A stretch of 64,000 nucleotides of DNA from Echinometra lucunter (taxonomy: Eukaryota > Echinodermata > Echinoidea > Camarodonta > Echinometridae). Below the pieces are notes generated by a model. That model was not told where the DNA came from, did no database searches, and worked only from the letters and a program-made list of their open reading frames with translations. The position numbers and the translations under genes are program-made. Positions 37,643-52,100 of this stretch are shown one piece after another (positions within the stretch are counted from its first letter, which is position 1; every line of letters begins with the position of its first letter). The stretch covers positions 623,298-687,297 of the forward strand of contig CM057151.1 of assembly GCA_029962745.1 (NCBI GenBank), written 5' to 3'.

Positions 37643-39059
37643 AGTCAATAATGTTTGAGATATCTATTATAGACATAAAATATATGTAATAGAATTCCAC
37701 TTTGCATTAGAAATTAGTGAAATGACTTTGGCATGGATATCAGAACACTGATATGATTTAATACTGCTTATCCTCTTTCCTTTTATTTGTGAGATGAGAG
37801 TAAAGGAGTGCCCATGAACCAGAGAAATCAATTTTTCTCTGCATACATGATTGCTGCTGAGCATAATAGGAGTAGAATAGGGCATGGTATAATATCATTA
37901 TGCATGTAATCTAATAGATTGACATTGCCTCATTGCACATAATCACCATGTGGTTTGATGTTCTTCAGTGATGAAATGCATGGGTGTGATCACTCACATT
38001 AAAACAGTGTCTTTTAGTTTCAGATTTTCAGGACATGATGGAAAAACAGAATGGAGTGTTCGCAATTTCCAGTGTATTAGTAGAAACACTGATTTACAAG
38101 TGAAATTAGAATACTTCCAGAGTTCTGTATTTTGAAACATTGTTTGAAATGACTTGGTCGGCAGCATGTCATTATACCTGCCATAAATTCCCATCTATAT
38201 GTACTTTTTATGATCTTTATACAATTACAAAATAAGTGGTTTTCATTGCATAGTTGAATATTTATTTTCATTTGATTATTTATTGTAAGAAACATTGAAA
38301 AGCAATAGCCTTTTGTACATATTTGTGGGTTTTTTTTTTTCCTATTCCAAGATATCCAATCAGTCTAAAAAGTAGTTGATACAATGGCAGACAAATTAGC
38401 TACATGCACTGGTAAGAATCCAAGAGAAAGCTTATTGTGAATTAGAAAATTAATTTCATTAGCAGCGGGTCAAGTACGGAGTCAAGTTTTGAAAGGTGCG
38501 TTTTATGGGCCTGATGGGATGAATGAAATGATGTGTCATGGGTGGAATAAAAGCATGATGATACTTCATTCTTACTGAATAATAGATCAAATGATTAGGA
38601 TTTATTTCTGGGTCGTATTCAATCAAACAGAGTACATGATAATCTCATGCGTATGACTAATACTGATTGTAGTCATGTGATTCCATTGTTGAAGGGAATG
38701 GGAGGAGGATGGCAGTCATTTTGTTTGAAAATGTCAACTTTCATGCTTAAATGGATGAAATTTGATGTCTAATCCAGGAGATGTCAGATTTTTATTCAAA
38801 GAAAGAAATCAAGGAGAAGGAATAAGCAGGAGATGTTCCTTGACTTGACAGTTATACAAACAAAAATTCCATGCAAGCAGATTGCAAGCAATACTCAGAA
38901 ATAAGCTAATGTTTATGTGAATGGAAGGTTGACAAGATATGAAGTACTCATACTCCAGAATAAATATCCTTGAAGTTTGTATGCTATGGGTGAGGTAGAT
39001 GGCTTCAAGCGTTGACTCCTGTCAATAAAGACTAAAGAGCATGAATGATGAACAGGTTT

Positions 39060-39330
39060 CCTTGTAGAAAGATGAAGAAGAAGAAGGAGGAGGGAAGAGG
39101 AGAATGGAGAAGATGAAGAAAAGGAGTAGGAAGAAAGAAGAGAGCTCTAGGGAGAGGGAGAGAAACATAGGAAAGATAGGGCCAGGGTAAGGGAGAGAAA
39201 GAAAAACTAGGAGAGGCAGAAGAGAGGGGTTGTAGCAAGAGGGGTGAGAGAAAGGGGGAGGGAAAGGAGGAAGAAAGAAGGGACAGAAAGCTGGAGACAA
39301 AGACGGATGGAAGGGGAGAAGGGTGGTGAT
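39060..39330. repeat. Purine-rich (G/A) tract, copy 1
   Basis: About 270 bp in which the + strand is nearly all G and A, with few pyrimidines. It is not a simple repeat but a strongly strand-asymmetric block. The counterpart in contig 3 is at about 51080-51350. The long minus-strand frames over it are Ser/Leu/Pro/Phe-rich low-complexity artefacts. Confidence 0.75.
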
Positions 39331-42300
39331 CGAGAGCAGACATGATAGATCCTTAACAGCAGTTTCTAAACTTTGGTTTCCTTCCTTGTATTCTCATGAA
39401 AATACAATGAGGACCATTACCTATGTTTAGTGGGTGAAAAAGGCTGGCGGACTTGACATTTCCAATGCATGGAGAGTGGTTCTCATTTTACCTTTAAGTA
39501 GGCATGTCTGGTTATCTGACCGCAATGGATGCAAGTAGAACACATGGTTAGAGCAAGGAGTTATCAACCCCATGGTTACGGATTCTCCATCAGTTTGTTG
39601 TCAGGAGAGTAAAGAGATAGCCTATATGCATGCAAAGAAGTCTCATGTTGCATTGTTAGATTTTTATAAATATAAGATTGTTTGAAAGTGATGCCTATGT
39701 ATGTGCAAGAAAGACAAAACAACACTTATCATTCAGGCAATGATGTGAATTACTTCTCAGTAATCGTACCTATTTATCTGCAAAGATGTATAGTACTGTA
39801 ATACCTATGGACTTCATGGTGATGTTTTTGTTTGGTTCACAGCAAAGATATTATTTTATTTTGTAAAACCTGATGGTCACATTACCATTTACAACCAGTA
39901 ACTTGTTACATCAAGATAAGAATATGTATGTTGATGTTACACCTTTTTTGTTGTTGTTGTTGTTGTTTTTAGAACCAGAATACCATTTTATTTAAAGGAG
40001 TATTATTTCAGCTGCTTGCTGTGAACTTTCTTCAACCTGGGTGACCATAAAGTAAATAACTGATAGATACACCTGACCTGATTGAATAAGAAGAGTGGAT
40101 AAGATTGGAAAGAAACCGTTGCGGTATTGGAGTGAGGTGTATTGAGAGCCCAATTAACCCAGCTAAGAATCCCTCACGTCAAGCTTGATCAGATGACATT
40201 CTCAGATAGCTTGTCAAGGAAATGTTTGTCTTGGAAGGATTCTTGTATTTCTCTCTGTCAAGGAGTGTTTTGAAAGTAGGCAAATGGAGTAGGGATAGTG
40301 AAGGGTCTCTCAGGTTCTACAGAGGTCTCCAAGCTATCACCAAAGATAGCACAAGGTCACAAGAAAAGTTCCTTTTGTACTTTCTCAGAAGCAAAACTAC
40401 TGTTAGCAACTCCAATGTATAACTTCTTTTTGTGAGAGGTCATATCTTGTCTCTAGAGCTTCAAAGACGATGACAATCCTTTCAAGCATATCATTCTTTT
40501 TTAGTTCTTTTACTCCTTTGAGGGAAAGAAACAGCTGGCATTGAACTCAGAATATATTTTAGATTAGAAATCAAACATTTCTTTCTGTGTCCTAGTCTCT
40601 TGTGAATCATTTATGAAATATGATGTGAAAACTTGAAAGTCATCAAACTGCTTTCATATTATGAACTCCCAGGCATGTGTGGAAAAAAGAGGAATTGTTA
40701 GAACAGCTTAATTCAGCCTCGACCCAATTCTCTGTAACATATTCTGGAAAAAAACCTGTTAAATATTGATCAGTAATTGATGTTTGACATTTAGATTAAC
40801 CTTTGAAATTGGGTGAATGAATGAATGGAAGCATTGTCAACTTTTAAAAAAATGTTCATGGCTTAAAGGCCGCTTATCAAAGGTCTCATCCCACATCTTT
40901 GATTATCTTCTCTGCGACTGTTCTTTACATTGGCTTTCCCGATGCTCCTGTTGTTTTGTCTACGTAGAAATGGGAGGATCGGAGGGGGAAAAGATGCTGA
41001 GCAGAAAGATGCTAAAGGCTGCGTTCCAAATTGGCTCTGACTTTTGATAAGGTGCCTAAATGACTTGCATGGTTAAGATCTACATCACAAGCTGTGCAGT
41101 TAAAGGATAGTACTATTCTATGATTATGTCTGAAAAGAGACTACCTTAGCACCTGTAGAGAGGGGGGGGGGGGGAGGGAGGGCTCTGTTTTAGGCCTCTT
41201 TTGGTCGCCACCATTATCATACACCCTTGTCATCTTACCACGACCCTTTCACACATGCTCCATGCCTTGTCTGCCTTCTAACTATTGATTTGTTGATGGT
41301 GCGGCCCAACTTCCCAGCAAATATCGTCCAGCCGGCCATCATAATTGATCTGACGCCTGTTTGGAGGGGGCCATCGATTTCTCCCTCTCTCTACTTTCTC
41401 TCTTCCCCTTCCTACTCTTTCACCTATTCTTTTTTTCTTTTCAATCTCTTCTCTGTTGCCTATCCTTTTCTCATATGTTTCAGCTTAGTTCTCACCTCTC
41501 TGTATTTCTATTTTTTACATTCTTGTTGTTGTTAGTAGGTGAATTAACCTCTCTGTTTGAAACCTCAAATCCGAGATCTAATTCGATGATCTGGCACCCA
41601 GTTTGTCATGTAAGGTAATACTGTTAAGGACAACCCATCTTCTGTCTTATAACATCAATCTTCATGGTCATCTCAGTCTATGTGACTTATGTTAAAGTTC
41701 TACATGTAAGCCTTTGCTCTCTTTAGAAACAGTATATGCTGTCTTGTTCATGGTATATGAAGAGCACTGTGAGATCATTAAAAAGACTAAAATCATAGTT
41801 ATATAATCTCTCTCTATCAGTTCTTATTGACCTTGACTGTACCTGAAGTGGACTTCCTTTAAGACATAAATAAAGTCATTGAATAAAAGTCATTACAATT
41901 ATGACAAAATCCAACAACAAACTTCAAGTTCTTAATTTTTAGTCTCATTACAACCAGGGTAAGAATGTATTTTTAGTCCCCCAAAATATATGAAAACATT
42001 ATGTGTTTGAAGCCAGAAAGGCATTAAATCTGGATGAAATGATATGAGTTAATGCCCTTCTGGCTCTGAACAGACAATATATAAATCACTCTGTGAGTGC
42101 AGATCATGTCAGATCACTTAGTTGAATTTGTCTATTGATGTATTGTAGAATATGTCTTATCTGACAAAAGTATTCTCTTTCTCATTTTGTTTGGGTAGAT
42201 CATATTTTAGACGGGACAATTCAGCAAAGATAATGTCTCTCATTTTGATAATAAACATGTCACATTACCAGCGGGATACTTTAAATTAGTGAGTACCTAT

Positions 42301-44029
42301 GACGGAAGGTAATATCGTCTTCAAGCTGTGTATGAGGAGCATCTTGAACTTCCTGAAACTCTTCAAATTCAGAATTGGTAATTTCAGCAGCTATCAGTGA
42401 CAAGATGAATGTACAAATTCATTCCTCTTTGATGCAAGTGTGTGCCTGGAATAAATTACCATTATGATGAAGTCTTCTTAATGTATATGCAGTTTTAGAT
42501 TCCTGTACTTCAGTTTGAATTATTTACATAAACAAAATGTTGACTTATAGATGAAATAGATACATGATAAAAACTGTGAAGATGTATATGATTTGGTAGA
42601 GATTTGGTGATATCTATCGTCATGATAGTAAATAAGATCATATTTTCTCACATATTAGAATAGTACAATGAAAATTGTAATCTATACCATGCATACAGTG
42701 CCTGTATGAATCTGATAATGTAATGTATGATGAAGTATGTACAAAACAAACTGATTTTGCAGTTATTCCCTTGGAACTTACTACATCCATTCTATGTGAT
42801 CAGTTAAAATTTTTTTTTTTCTATTTTGTTTGAAGAAGGAAATAAATTCAAGGTAATCAATTTTGATCAAATATGCACTTTCAAGCAGTATACATGCATA
42901 TATCAGTTCATCTTGCCTGTTCATCAACAAAATTATACGACAGCAGCTAGATAATTTCTACTCCAGATTTATAGGTCATGATGATTGCTGATAGTATCTG
43001 TATTTCATATTCCATAATTCCCAATTTGCTTGCATATAAATCACATCAGTATAGGGTGTGGGGTGGTTGTTTGCTTTGTAATTAGAGCAATGAATTCCAA
43101 TCTAGAATCATATCAATCTCATAACCCTTTTGTTTTTTAATTTGGGTGTGTCTAGTATATCTACACAAATATAGTGTCTAAAAGTGCATTTATGACGATA
43201 ACAAGAAAGAAAATGAAACTTACATCAAGCAAGTAAGAATCGTAAGAGTTGGGTTTGTTCGTCAACTTACAGTGGTCTTTCCAGAAGCACTTTTTTTGTG
43301 TTGTTTTTTTGAAAAGTACAAAAACAAGTCCTACATACTAATGTGTGGCAAGCTGTTAGTATCATATTCACTGTGAGAATGCTTGAGTTTTGTCGTAAAT
43401 GATGGACTTGAGTGAGGAATACTATATCTCTAGTGGCGTCTTGTATGGTGATTGATGAATGAAGTACTCTTCACTTGCAGAATTCTTCTGACAAAGAAAT
43501 GTAACTGAGACGGAGAGCAACAACTTGTATGTCCCTTTATAACCCTATCTCACCATTGTTAATAGTGAACTTCTAATGTGCAAATATTCTCCTCTTTACT
43601 TTTTCACCATGTCCATAATTGGAGATAATGTTCATCTTTATGCATATTTCTAGGAATAGGGAGGAAGTGAAAGAAGAAATAGTCAAGTGTTGAAGGTTCA
43701 GTTCTGGGTTTAAGTTTTTTGCATTTTCTCATGTTTTTCCTATGATTTTGAGATGGAAATATGTGACAGAAAGCACTCCAGAAATTCATACTTGAGTCAA
43801 AATGGCATAATTTCTTTCTTGTAGCCGTGAAAGGTGGGCAAGTGCAGTGTCCGGACATGACTTTATGAGATGGTCCTGTGAATTCCAGTCTGTGAAGATA
43901 CATGTAGGCAATGAATGGATACACACTACTTGAGTGTGAAAGAGTGAGGTCATGTGACTATGAATTCAACATCTTTGGTAGCGTGGATGAACCGGTAGAG
44001 GTGTGAGGTGAGAAGGTTTAAATCTAGCG

Positions 44030-44210
44030 TCAAAAACATCCAACCCCGGGTTCACTCTAGGATGGCGGTGTGTGGCAAAAGCTGGCACGGCTCGCGGCAC
44101 AACGTGTCGCTAATCACATTACACCCGCAGCAGACGCATGTCAGCGGCAGGTGTGGTTGCCACGCGACACGCAGACGACTGCATTCGATTTCACCCCGGC
44201 CTCTCATATA
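44030..44210. other. CpG-rich patch in AT-rich intron, copy 1
   Basis: About 16 CpG dinucleotides fall within roughly 155 bp (44045-44200), against a CpG-poor background. A 105-residue open frame on the + strand (44008-44325) covers it, but the counterpart in contig 3 has shifted frames, so coding is unlikely. It could be a fragment of an old mobile element or a regulatory patch. I see no terminal inverted repeats that would decide. Confidence 0.45.
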
Positions 44211-47200
44211 CCAACTCCTCTTCAAAACGATCTCAACCAAACCACATTTGGAGCTAGTGTTGCATTATTCATGTGAGACTAGATATACAGAGTCTAGACC
44301 CAAGAGCTTTATGGGTGCAGGGTAACCACTGATCCTTCCATCATAATAACCACTCATCTTGCATCCATCTATGCATCATAATGCTTTGTTAGATCATAGT
44401 ACAGCTATAGTATCTTCAATACATTATTGAAATACCAGTACTCAAAAGCTGCTCGATTCCGTCCTATATAGCATCCTGAATTCATTCTCCTCGTCTTGTT
44501 CATAACCAGCTGGTATTAGATGATGGTTTCTCAGGGCTTGTCTTATGTAACAGATTACCCTTTGACGTGGCTTTCTCAAGCAGCACCATTTTGAGTTAAC
44601 AGTACCACTGATACTATACAACTTTATAGTGTACAGAAGCAGTATGGCATGAACAGACGTTTTGGTAAAATTCATCTGTCTCTATTATTGAATTTAGAAA
44701 TGATGAAGAAAAATCATTACCAAACAAGAATGATAGATAGATTGTGTTATATATGCAATTGCAGTAAAATAAAATGAATTTTAAGGATCATTCTTATGCT
44801 TTCCATCATCATTCATGCTCTCCTGCAAGACACATAACCATTTCATGTGATGGAAAAATACAATCTATTATGATTATCAGTTTAAATTTTATATCATTTG
44901 TAAAGGAGTTTTAATGTGATATTTCGTAGAAATGGAATAATCTTTATGTAAAGTTAAGCAGTTTGGATGGATATTTGACAGGAAAATTAAATCAACAAAT
45001 TTGGTATGCATAAAAAAGGTCATCTGTTCATTGTCTGTTCTCTTTTTTCTTTTTTTTTTAATGTACCAAAAATGAAATGCAGTTAACATTTTTATAAGAT
45101 TCTGGTATAGTGAAGATCTTTACCTCACACCGGATTATCCTCATGTTAATACTTTATCGCTTTGCTTTCTCTTTTTCTTTCTCCTTTTTTTGCCCCTCAC
45201 CTTCATTCTTCACTTGTCTCTCCCTTTCCCTTGCTTACTTTTTTACCCAATTCCTTTTTTCTTCAAATTTCAGTACTTTCCCGAGAACGGGTTCTTCAAT
45301 CGTTCTTTTCTTTTTTGCTCCAATTGGCTGGAAGCTTAATTGGATTTAGGACTGTGCCAGATTGACAGTTGGTATTTTTTTCTTTGCCTTCTCAAAGCCT
45401 GCATTCCCCAAGCGGTGCCAACTCAAAGCCTCCCTCTTTGGAGAGTATATTCCAAAGACAGAGAATAAAATCCACCTCGGTTCGTTGTCTCATTTGAAAT
45501 ATGATACTTGTCATCTATAGAACACTCAGGAATATATGCAATAGCATCGAAGACCTTGGAGGAGAATTCATGTTCAACATGTATAGGATAAAAGATATCA
45601 GCCTATGGGTATGGATGAGTTTATTAAAAGCATTCAGAATATGCACAGTTACAGAGCTTAGTTAAGACTTACGCACTGCTAATGGTGAATGCGCATTTTA
45701 AGAAGAGAAGTCTGCTTTCTAAAATCTCAAAAGCATTTTGATTTTCCCCTAGGGACCTTAAAATACCTAAGTGGTTTTAATCAACAGAGCGTGATTCCAA
45801 TATATTGGAGGGCTCTTTTGCAAAAACCATCAAATGGGAGAGTTTTAAACAAAATGGTATCCCAGGGGTTTTAATCGATATTTAGATATAACCCTAGAAA
45901 CTGAAATACGAGGAAAAGGCTATTCTTATCTCGAGTGTCGTGTCTTCGATGCTATTTCTTTGTCAATTAGTTTGACTTTTTCTCATTCAACTTAAATTAT
46001 ACTTTCTCCTTCTATTTCTTGTATATTCTTTATGACTAAGTTTAACTTTTCAGTTCCAGCACATGAAGAAACTTGGATTCCATTGTCGTACCTGGAAAGC
46101 TCTGTTTTTTTTAGATCAATGTGAACCTTGACCTTATAATGACGCCGTTTCGTCCATTTTCTTTCTGATGCAATCTTGTTCTTGTGACCTTAGTCAAGCT
46201 ATAAACATTTCATTTGAAGATTGAATCAGTGTTCAAACCTCTCACAGTATCAACAAGATAGGTATCTCTAAGGTCATAGTTTTATTCAACCATCGTTGTT
46301 TAGATGTATGCAGTACCCGTGGTCAGTATTCTAACATTTAAGCACTGTGACATTTGTGGAAGGAAAGTCAATAATAATAGAAGGAACATGATTTGAATGT
46401 TAAAATGTTTTTCTGTCTTGATGATGTCTTCATAATTACCTTGGACTTACTTAGCTTCCCAGTATCTGATGCAAATGCGGTCAATGCCTTCAAGCTTTCT
46501 CTTCACTCAAAATCTATTCATCTTCAACAAATGGCTATTTTAGATTTTAACCTTGTACCTCCTCCTTATATTCAGTCATTCAATGATGCATAAGCCATAT
46601 TAGCTCTTTTGCTTCAGCTTTTTTTGTTCTGTGAAATGGTAGTGTTTTCACATCTAAGTTAGATTATTGTGAAAGTTCACTCTTGATATTTAAGATTCTC
46701 ATTATAAACAAGCTAAAAGGCCTTTCCAACAAGCTGCCCTTCCTTTCTTTACACAACATTTTGATGTTATTCTTTACCATTTTAGATGGCTTTTTTGAAA
46801 GTTTTGTGTGTTTAATGTCATTCTTATATTTCTTCATTGAAACATGATAGTGGTATCAAGTTTCTTATCTTATTTTAATTGAGTCTATGCATTCTTTATC
46901 CTTGACTAATATCTTGTGACATGTGTGTCCACATTGGTCTCTGAGGGAGAGTTGTTGTTTATCTTGTCAGTATCACTTAGCATCTTGACTTCATGTCTTT
47001 GGAGAAAAGAAACCACCTGGAATGAAAAACATTCATGCCAACATATCAAAAACAAATGCATTACCTCAGGGAGTAACCAATCGAAATATAATATTATTGT
47101 TATTTATGGAATATGAAATGTATATTCTCTCTAGAGATGGTGGTATTTGTTATAATACCATCCCAAGTCAGTGCTAGGGTTTATGGCCAAGAATGGTTTG

Positions 47201-47583
47201 CATCTGTAATATGGAGTGGCCAATTGGGGAGCATAGGTGAGTGCTCCAGTGCAAGCAGCCTAATGCTCGTGAAATAATCATGCGTAATGTTCCTGCATGC
47301 ACCATAGATAAGCAGCCTTCAGGGCGTCTACTAACTCTTCTCTCATATTTCCCTTAAATCCAAAGTTGGGAGAGAAAGGGGGGGGGGGAATGAGGGAAGA
47401 GAGAGAGAGAGAGGGGGGATGCTAGGGGGAGAAATAGAGAGGAGTTGGACTATAGAGAGGCATGCAGAGAGGAAAAACTGGGGAAGAAAGTAAGGGAGAA
47501 TGGAGGTGAAGGAAATTGACTTTTTAAAGAGAAAAATGGATAGGAATTGTATTAAGAAGGATATTTTCTCAGGTTAACAGTTT

Positions 47584-48083
47584 NNNNNNNNNNNNNNNNN
47601 NNNNNNNNNNNNNNNNNNNNNNNNNNNNNNNNNNNNNNNNNNNNNNNNNNNNNNNNNNNNNNNNNNNNNNNNNNNNNNNNNNNNNNNNNNNNNNNNNNNN
47701 NNNNNNNNNNNNNNNNNNNNNNNNNNNNNNNNNNNNNNNNNNNNNNNNNNNNNNNNNNNNNNNNNNNNNNNNNNNNNNNNNNNNNNNNNNNNNNNNNNNN
47801 NNNNNNNNNNNNNNNNNNNNNNNNNNNNNNNNNNNNNNNNNNNNNNNNNNNNNNNNNNNNNNNNNNNNNNNNNNNNNNNNNNNNNNNNNNNNNNNNNNNN
47901 NNNNNNNNNNNNNNNNNNNNNNNNNNNNNNNNNNNNNNNNNNNNNNNNNNNNNNNNNNNNNNNNNNNNNNNNNNNNNNNNNNNNNNNNNNNNNNNNNNNN
48001 NNNNNNNNNNNNNNNNNNNNNNNNNNNNNNNNNNNNNNNNNNNNNNNNNNNNNNNNNNNNNNNNNNNNNNNNNNNNNNNNNNN
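47584..48083. other. Assembly gap, 500 N (contig 2 / contig 3)
   Basis: Exactly 500 N, the same fixed size as the first gap. The flanking contigs overlap by 11.5 kb. Confidence 0.98.
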
Positions 48084-49164
48084 TTTGATTAGTGGTTAAC
48101 ATATTCCTTACAGTTTTGTTCTCTTATGTATTGTTTTATCATGCATAGACCAGCTTCATCAGATTTCACGAAGTTTGAAAAAAAAAAAATCATTTGTGTC
48201 TTCTTACCACAAGAAGTCTAATACTTTCTCCTTTTTCCTCTTTCTGAACAACTCCTCTGAGAAGAAAGAAAGAAAGAAAAAAAAAAACACACCACTCATT
48301 TTATCTGTGGGGATTGACTGTCCAGCTTTCTAAAGAGTTGTCTGGAAATGGCAGGTTTCCCCGTTAGCAATATTTTCTTTTCTGAGATAATTCCGGCTTG
48401 TATCCATTTAATCAGGTGTGATGCTCTCTCCATTACCCACTATACATCTTCTTTTCCTATTTGTCAAAATGAACTAAAATAACTAGTATAGACTTTGTTT
48501 CTCTTGTTCTCTATTCTGTCCTGTTTCTGTTTACTGTATAGTTCATGTGTAAAATGAAATGATAATTTCCAAGATTTGTTCATCTTGTCGTAAGAAACTT
48601 TTCTATTCATTCTAGAAGGATAGTGTTTCAGCCCCTGAGGTAGATATACTTCCAAGCTCAGCATGCAATCATAGTTATTTGTCATCTGAAAATAAAATCT
48701 CTGGTTTGTCTGAGTTCATGTCCTTTTTTTTTTAAAGCAGATTTGTTCAATTTAATTGTCAAGTATTCATGTGATGAAGGTTTTTGTTTCATTAATTAAT
48801 CTTTGTAAGAGTTTATTGAAAAGTCTGTTATTTTTTTTTTTTACTTAGAAAAGGGGGAAAAAGAGGTATCTTATTACATTTTTTGCCATTTAATAATTAA
48901 GAATAGAAAATAATGTTCATATCTTTCTTCTGAATGTATGATGGATTGTTAAAACAACTAATATTAATATGACCCTACATATACATACTTGTACTGTTTT
49001 TCCTTTTTGATTTTATCTAAATGTTAAAATACGCTATCTTCACTAGATGGTGAAAGTGTAGGAACTCTACATTGGATCACGTTTGACCTTCAGGATAATG
49101 AGCGTAATGTTGCGATCAGGGAGGTGCAGATGACATGATGGTATACACCCACCTCCCTCCCTCC

Positions 49165-49197
<33 letters not shown>

Positions 49198-52100
49198 CAC
49201 TCTTTCCTAGTCTCTTTTTCTCTCTCCCTTCTATCTTTATCCCTTTCTTTTCTCTTCCTTCTATCTCTCTATGTCTGATGAATGCAGACTATCACTATCA
49301 CACATTAATACCATGATGAGTAGTATGTATTCAATAATGAGTTCTCTGCCCAATGACTCACTATCATCCAGTGTTTATAGTGCCGCTTCTCTTTACTTCC
49401 TGTACACCTTGTTCAAGGGACTGATCATCTTGTTTCACTATGACACTGTCATAACTTGTATTCAAATTCTAGAAATATTATGATGATGTAATTTTAATTG
49501 CATCGTCAAACATGCAAGAGTTTCATAATGCAAATTAGATTTTTGGAAGCAAGGAACTTGTGAATTTCTTATTTTGAGAGGATGCTGGCAACACGTTAGT
49601 TCTGAGCTATCCATACATCATTCATTCTGTCTGCCTATCTCTCTTACTATTGGAGTATTTTTAGTCAATAATGTTTGAGATATCTATTGTAGACATAAAA
49701 TATATGTAATAGAATTCCACTTTGCATTAGAAATTAGTGAAATGACTTTGGTGTGGATATCAGAACACTGATATGATATAATACTGCTTATCCTCTTTCC
49801 TTTTATTTGTGAGATGAGAGTCAAAGAGTGCCCATAAACCAGAGAAATCAATTTTTCTCTGCATACATGATTGCTGCTGAGCATAATAGGAGTAGAATAG
49901 GGCATGGTATAATATCATTATGCATGTAATCTAATAGATTGACATTGCCTCATTGCACATAATCACCATGTGGTTTGATGTTCTTTAGTGATGAAATGCA
50001 TGGGTGTGATCACTCACATTAAAAACAGTGTCTTTTAGTTTCAGATTTTCAGGACATGATGGAAAAACAGAATGGAGTGTTCGCAATTTCCAGTGTATTA
50101 GTAGAAACACTGATTTACAAGTGAAATTAGAATACTTCCAGGGTTCTGTATATTGAAACATTGTTTAAAATGACTTGGCCGGCAGCATGTCATTATACCT
50201 GCCATAAATTCCCATCTATATGTACTTTTTATGATCTTTATACAATTACAAAATAAGTGGTTTTCATTGCATAGTTGAATATTTATTTTCATTTGATTAT
50301 TTATTGTAAGAAACATTGAAAAGCAATAGCCTTTTGTACATATTTGTGTTTTTTTTTTCTATTCCAAGATATCCAATCAGTCTAAAAAGTATTTGATACA
50401 ATGGCAGACAAATTAGCTACATGCACTGGTAAGAATCCAAGAGAAAGCTTATTGTGAATTAAAAATTAATTTCATTAGCAGCAGGTCAAGTACGGAGTCA
50501 AGTTTTGAAAGGTTGCGTTTTATGGGCCTGATGGGATGAATGAAATGATGTGTCATGGGTGGAATAAAAGCATGATGATACTTCATTCTTACTGAATAAT
50601 AGATCAAATGATTAGGATTTATTTTCTGGGTCGTATTCAATCAAACAGAGTACATGATAATCTCATGTGTATGACTAATACTGATTGTAGTCATGTGATT
50701 CCATTGTTGAAGGGAATGGGAGGAGGATGGCAGTCATTTTGTTTGAAAATGTCAACTTTCATGCTTAAATGGATGAAAATTTGATGTCTAATCCAGGAGA
50801 TGTCAGATTTTTATTCAAAGAAAGAAATCAAGGAGAAGGAATAAGCAGGAGATGTTCCTTGACTTGACAGTTATACAAACAAAAATTCCATGCAAGCAGA
50901 TTGCAAGCAATACTCAGAAATAAGCTAATGTTTATGTGAATGGAAGGGTGACAAGATATGAAGTACTCATACTCCAGAATAAATATCCTTGAAGTTTGTA
51001 TGCTATGGGTGAGGTAGATGGCTTCAAGCGTTGACTCCTGTCAATAAAGACTAAAGAGCATGAATGATGAACAAGGTTTCCTTGTAGAAAGATGAAGAAG
51101 AAGAAGGAGGAGGGAAGAGGAGAATGGAGAAGATGAAGAAAAGGAGAGGAAGAAAGAAGAGAGCTCTAGGGAGAGGGAGAGAAACATAGGAGAGATAGGG
51201 CCAGGGTAAGGGAGAGAAAGAAAAACTAGGAGAGGCAGAAGAGAGGGGTGTAGCAAGAGGGGTGAGAGAAAGGGGGAGGGGAAAGGAGGAAGAAAGAAGG
51301 GACAGAAAGCTGGAGACAAAGACGGATGGAAGGGGAGAAGAGGTGGTGATCGAGAGCAGACATGATAGATCCTTAACAGCAGTTTCTAAACTTTGGTTTC
51401 CTTCCTTGTATTCTCATGAAAATACAATGAGGACCATTACCTATGTTTAGTGGGTGAAAAAGGCTGGCGGACTTGACATTTCCAATGCATGGAGAGTGGT
51501 TCTCATTTTACCTTTAAGTAGGCATGTCTGGTTATCTGACCGCAATGGATGCAAGTAGAACACATGGTTAGAGCAAGGAGTTATCAACCCCATGGTTACG
51601 GACTCTCCATCAGTTTGTAGTCAGGAGAGTAAAGAGATAGCCTATATGCATGCAAAGAAGTCTCAAGTTGCATTTGTTAGATTTTTATAAATATAAGATT
51701 GTTTGAAAGTGATGCCTATGTGTGTGCAAGAAAGACAAAACAACACTTATCATTCAGGCAATGATGTGAATTACTTCTCAGTAATCGTACCTATTTATCT
51801 GCAGAGATGTATAGTACTGTAATACCTATGGACTTCATGGTGATGTTTTTGTTTGGTTCACAGCAAAGATATTATTTTATTTTTGTAAAACCTGATGGTC
51901 ACGTTACCATTACAACCAGTAACTTGTCACATCAAGATAGGAATATGTATGTTGATGTTACACCTTTTTTTGTTGTTGTTGTTGTTGTTTCTAGAACCAG
52001 AATACCATTTTATTTAAAGGAGTATTATTTCAGCTGCTTGCTGTGAACTTTCTTCAACCTGGGTGACCATAAAGTAAATAACTGATAGATACACCTGACC

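Larger units (their letters stand above)
36041..47583. repeat. Contig-overlap duplication B, copy 1 (end of contig 2)
   Basis: This 11,543-bp segment matches 48084-59579 collinearly and ends at the second N gap. The two copies show substitutions and real indels (a 13-bp deletion and a 6-bp duplication, among others), as expected of alleles. Content is gene-free intron: purine-rich tracts at 39060-39330 and 47370-47480, a short poly-G at 41162-41174 and a CpG-rich patch at 44030-44210. Confidence 0.93.

Noticed and set aside
44008..44325. A 105-residue open frame in the CpG-rich patch as a possible gene
   Set aside because: The other haplotype breaks the frame by single-base indels, there is no known domain, and no splice context fits.
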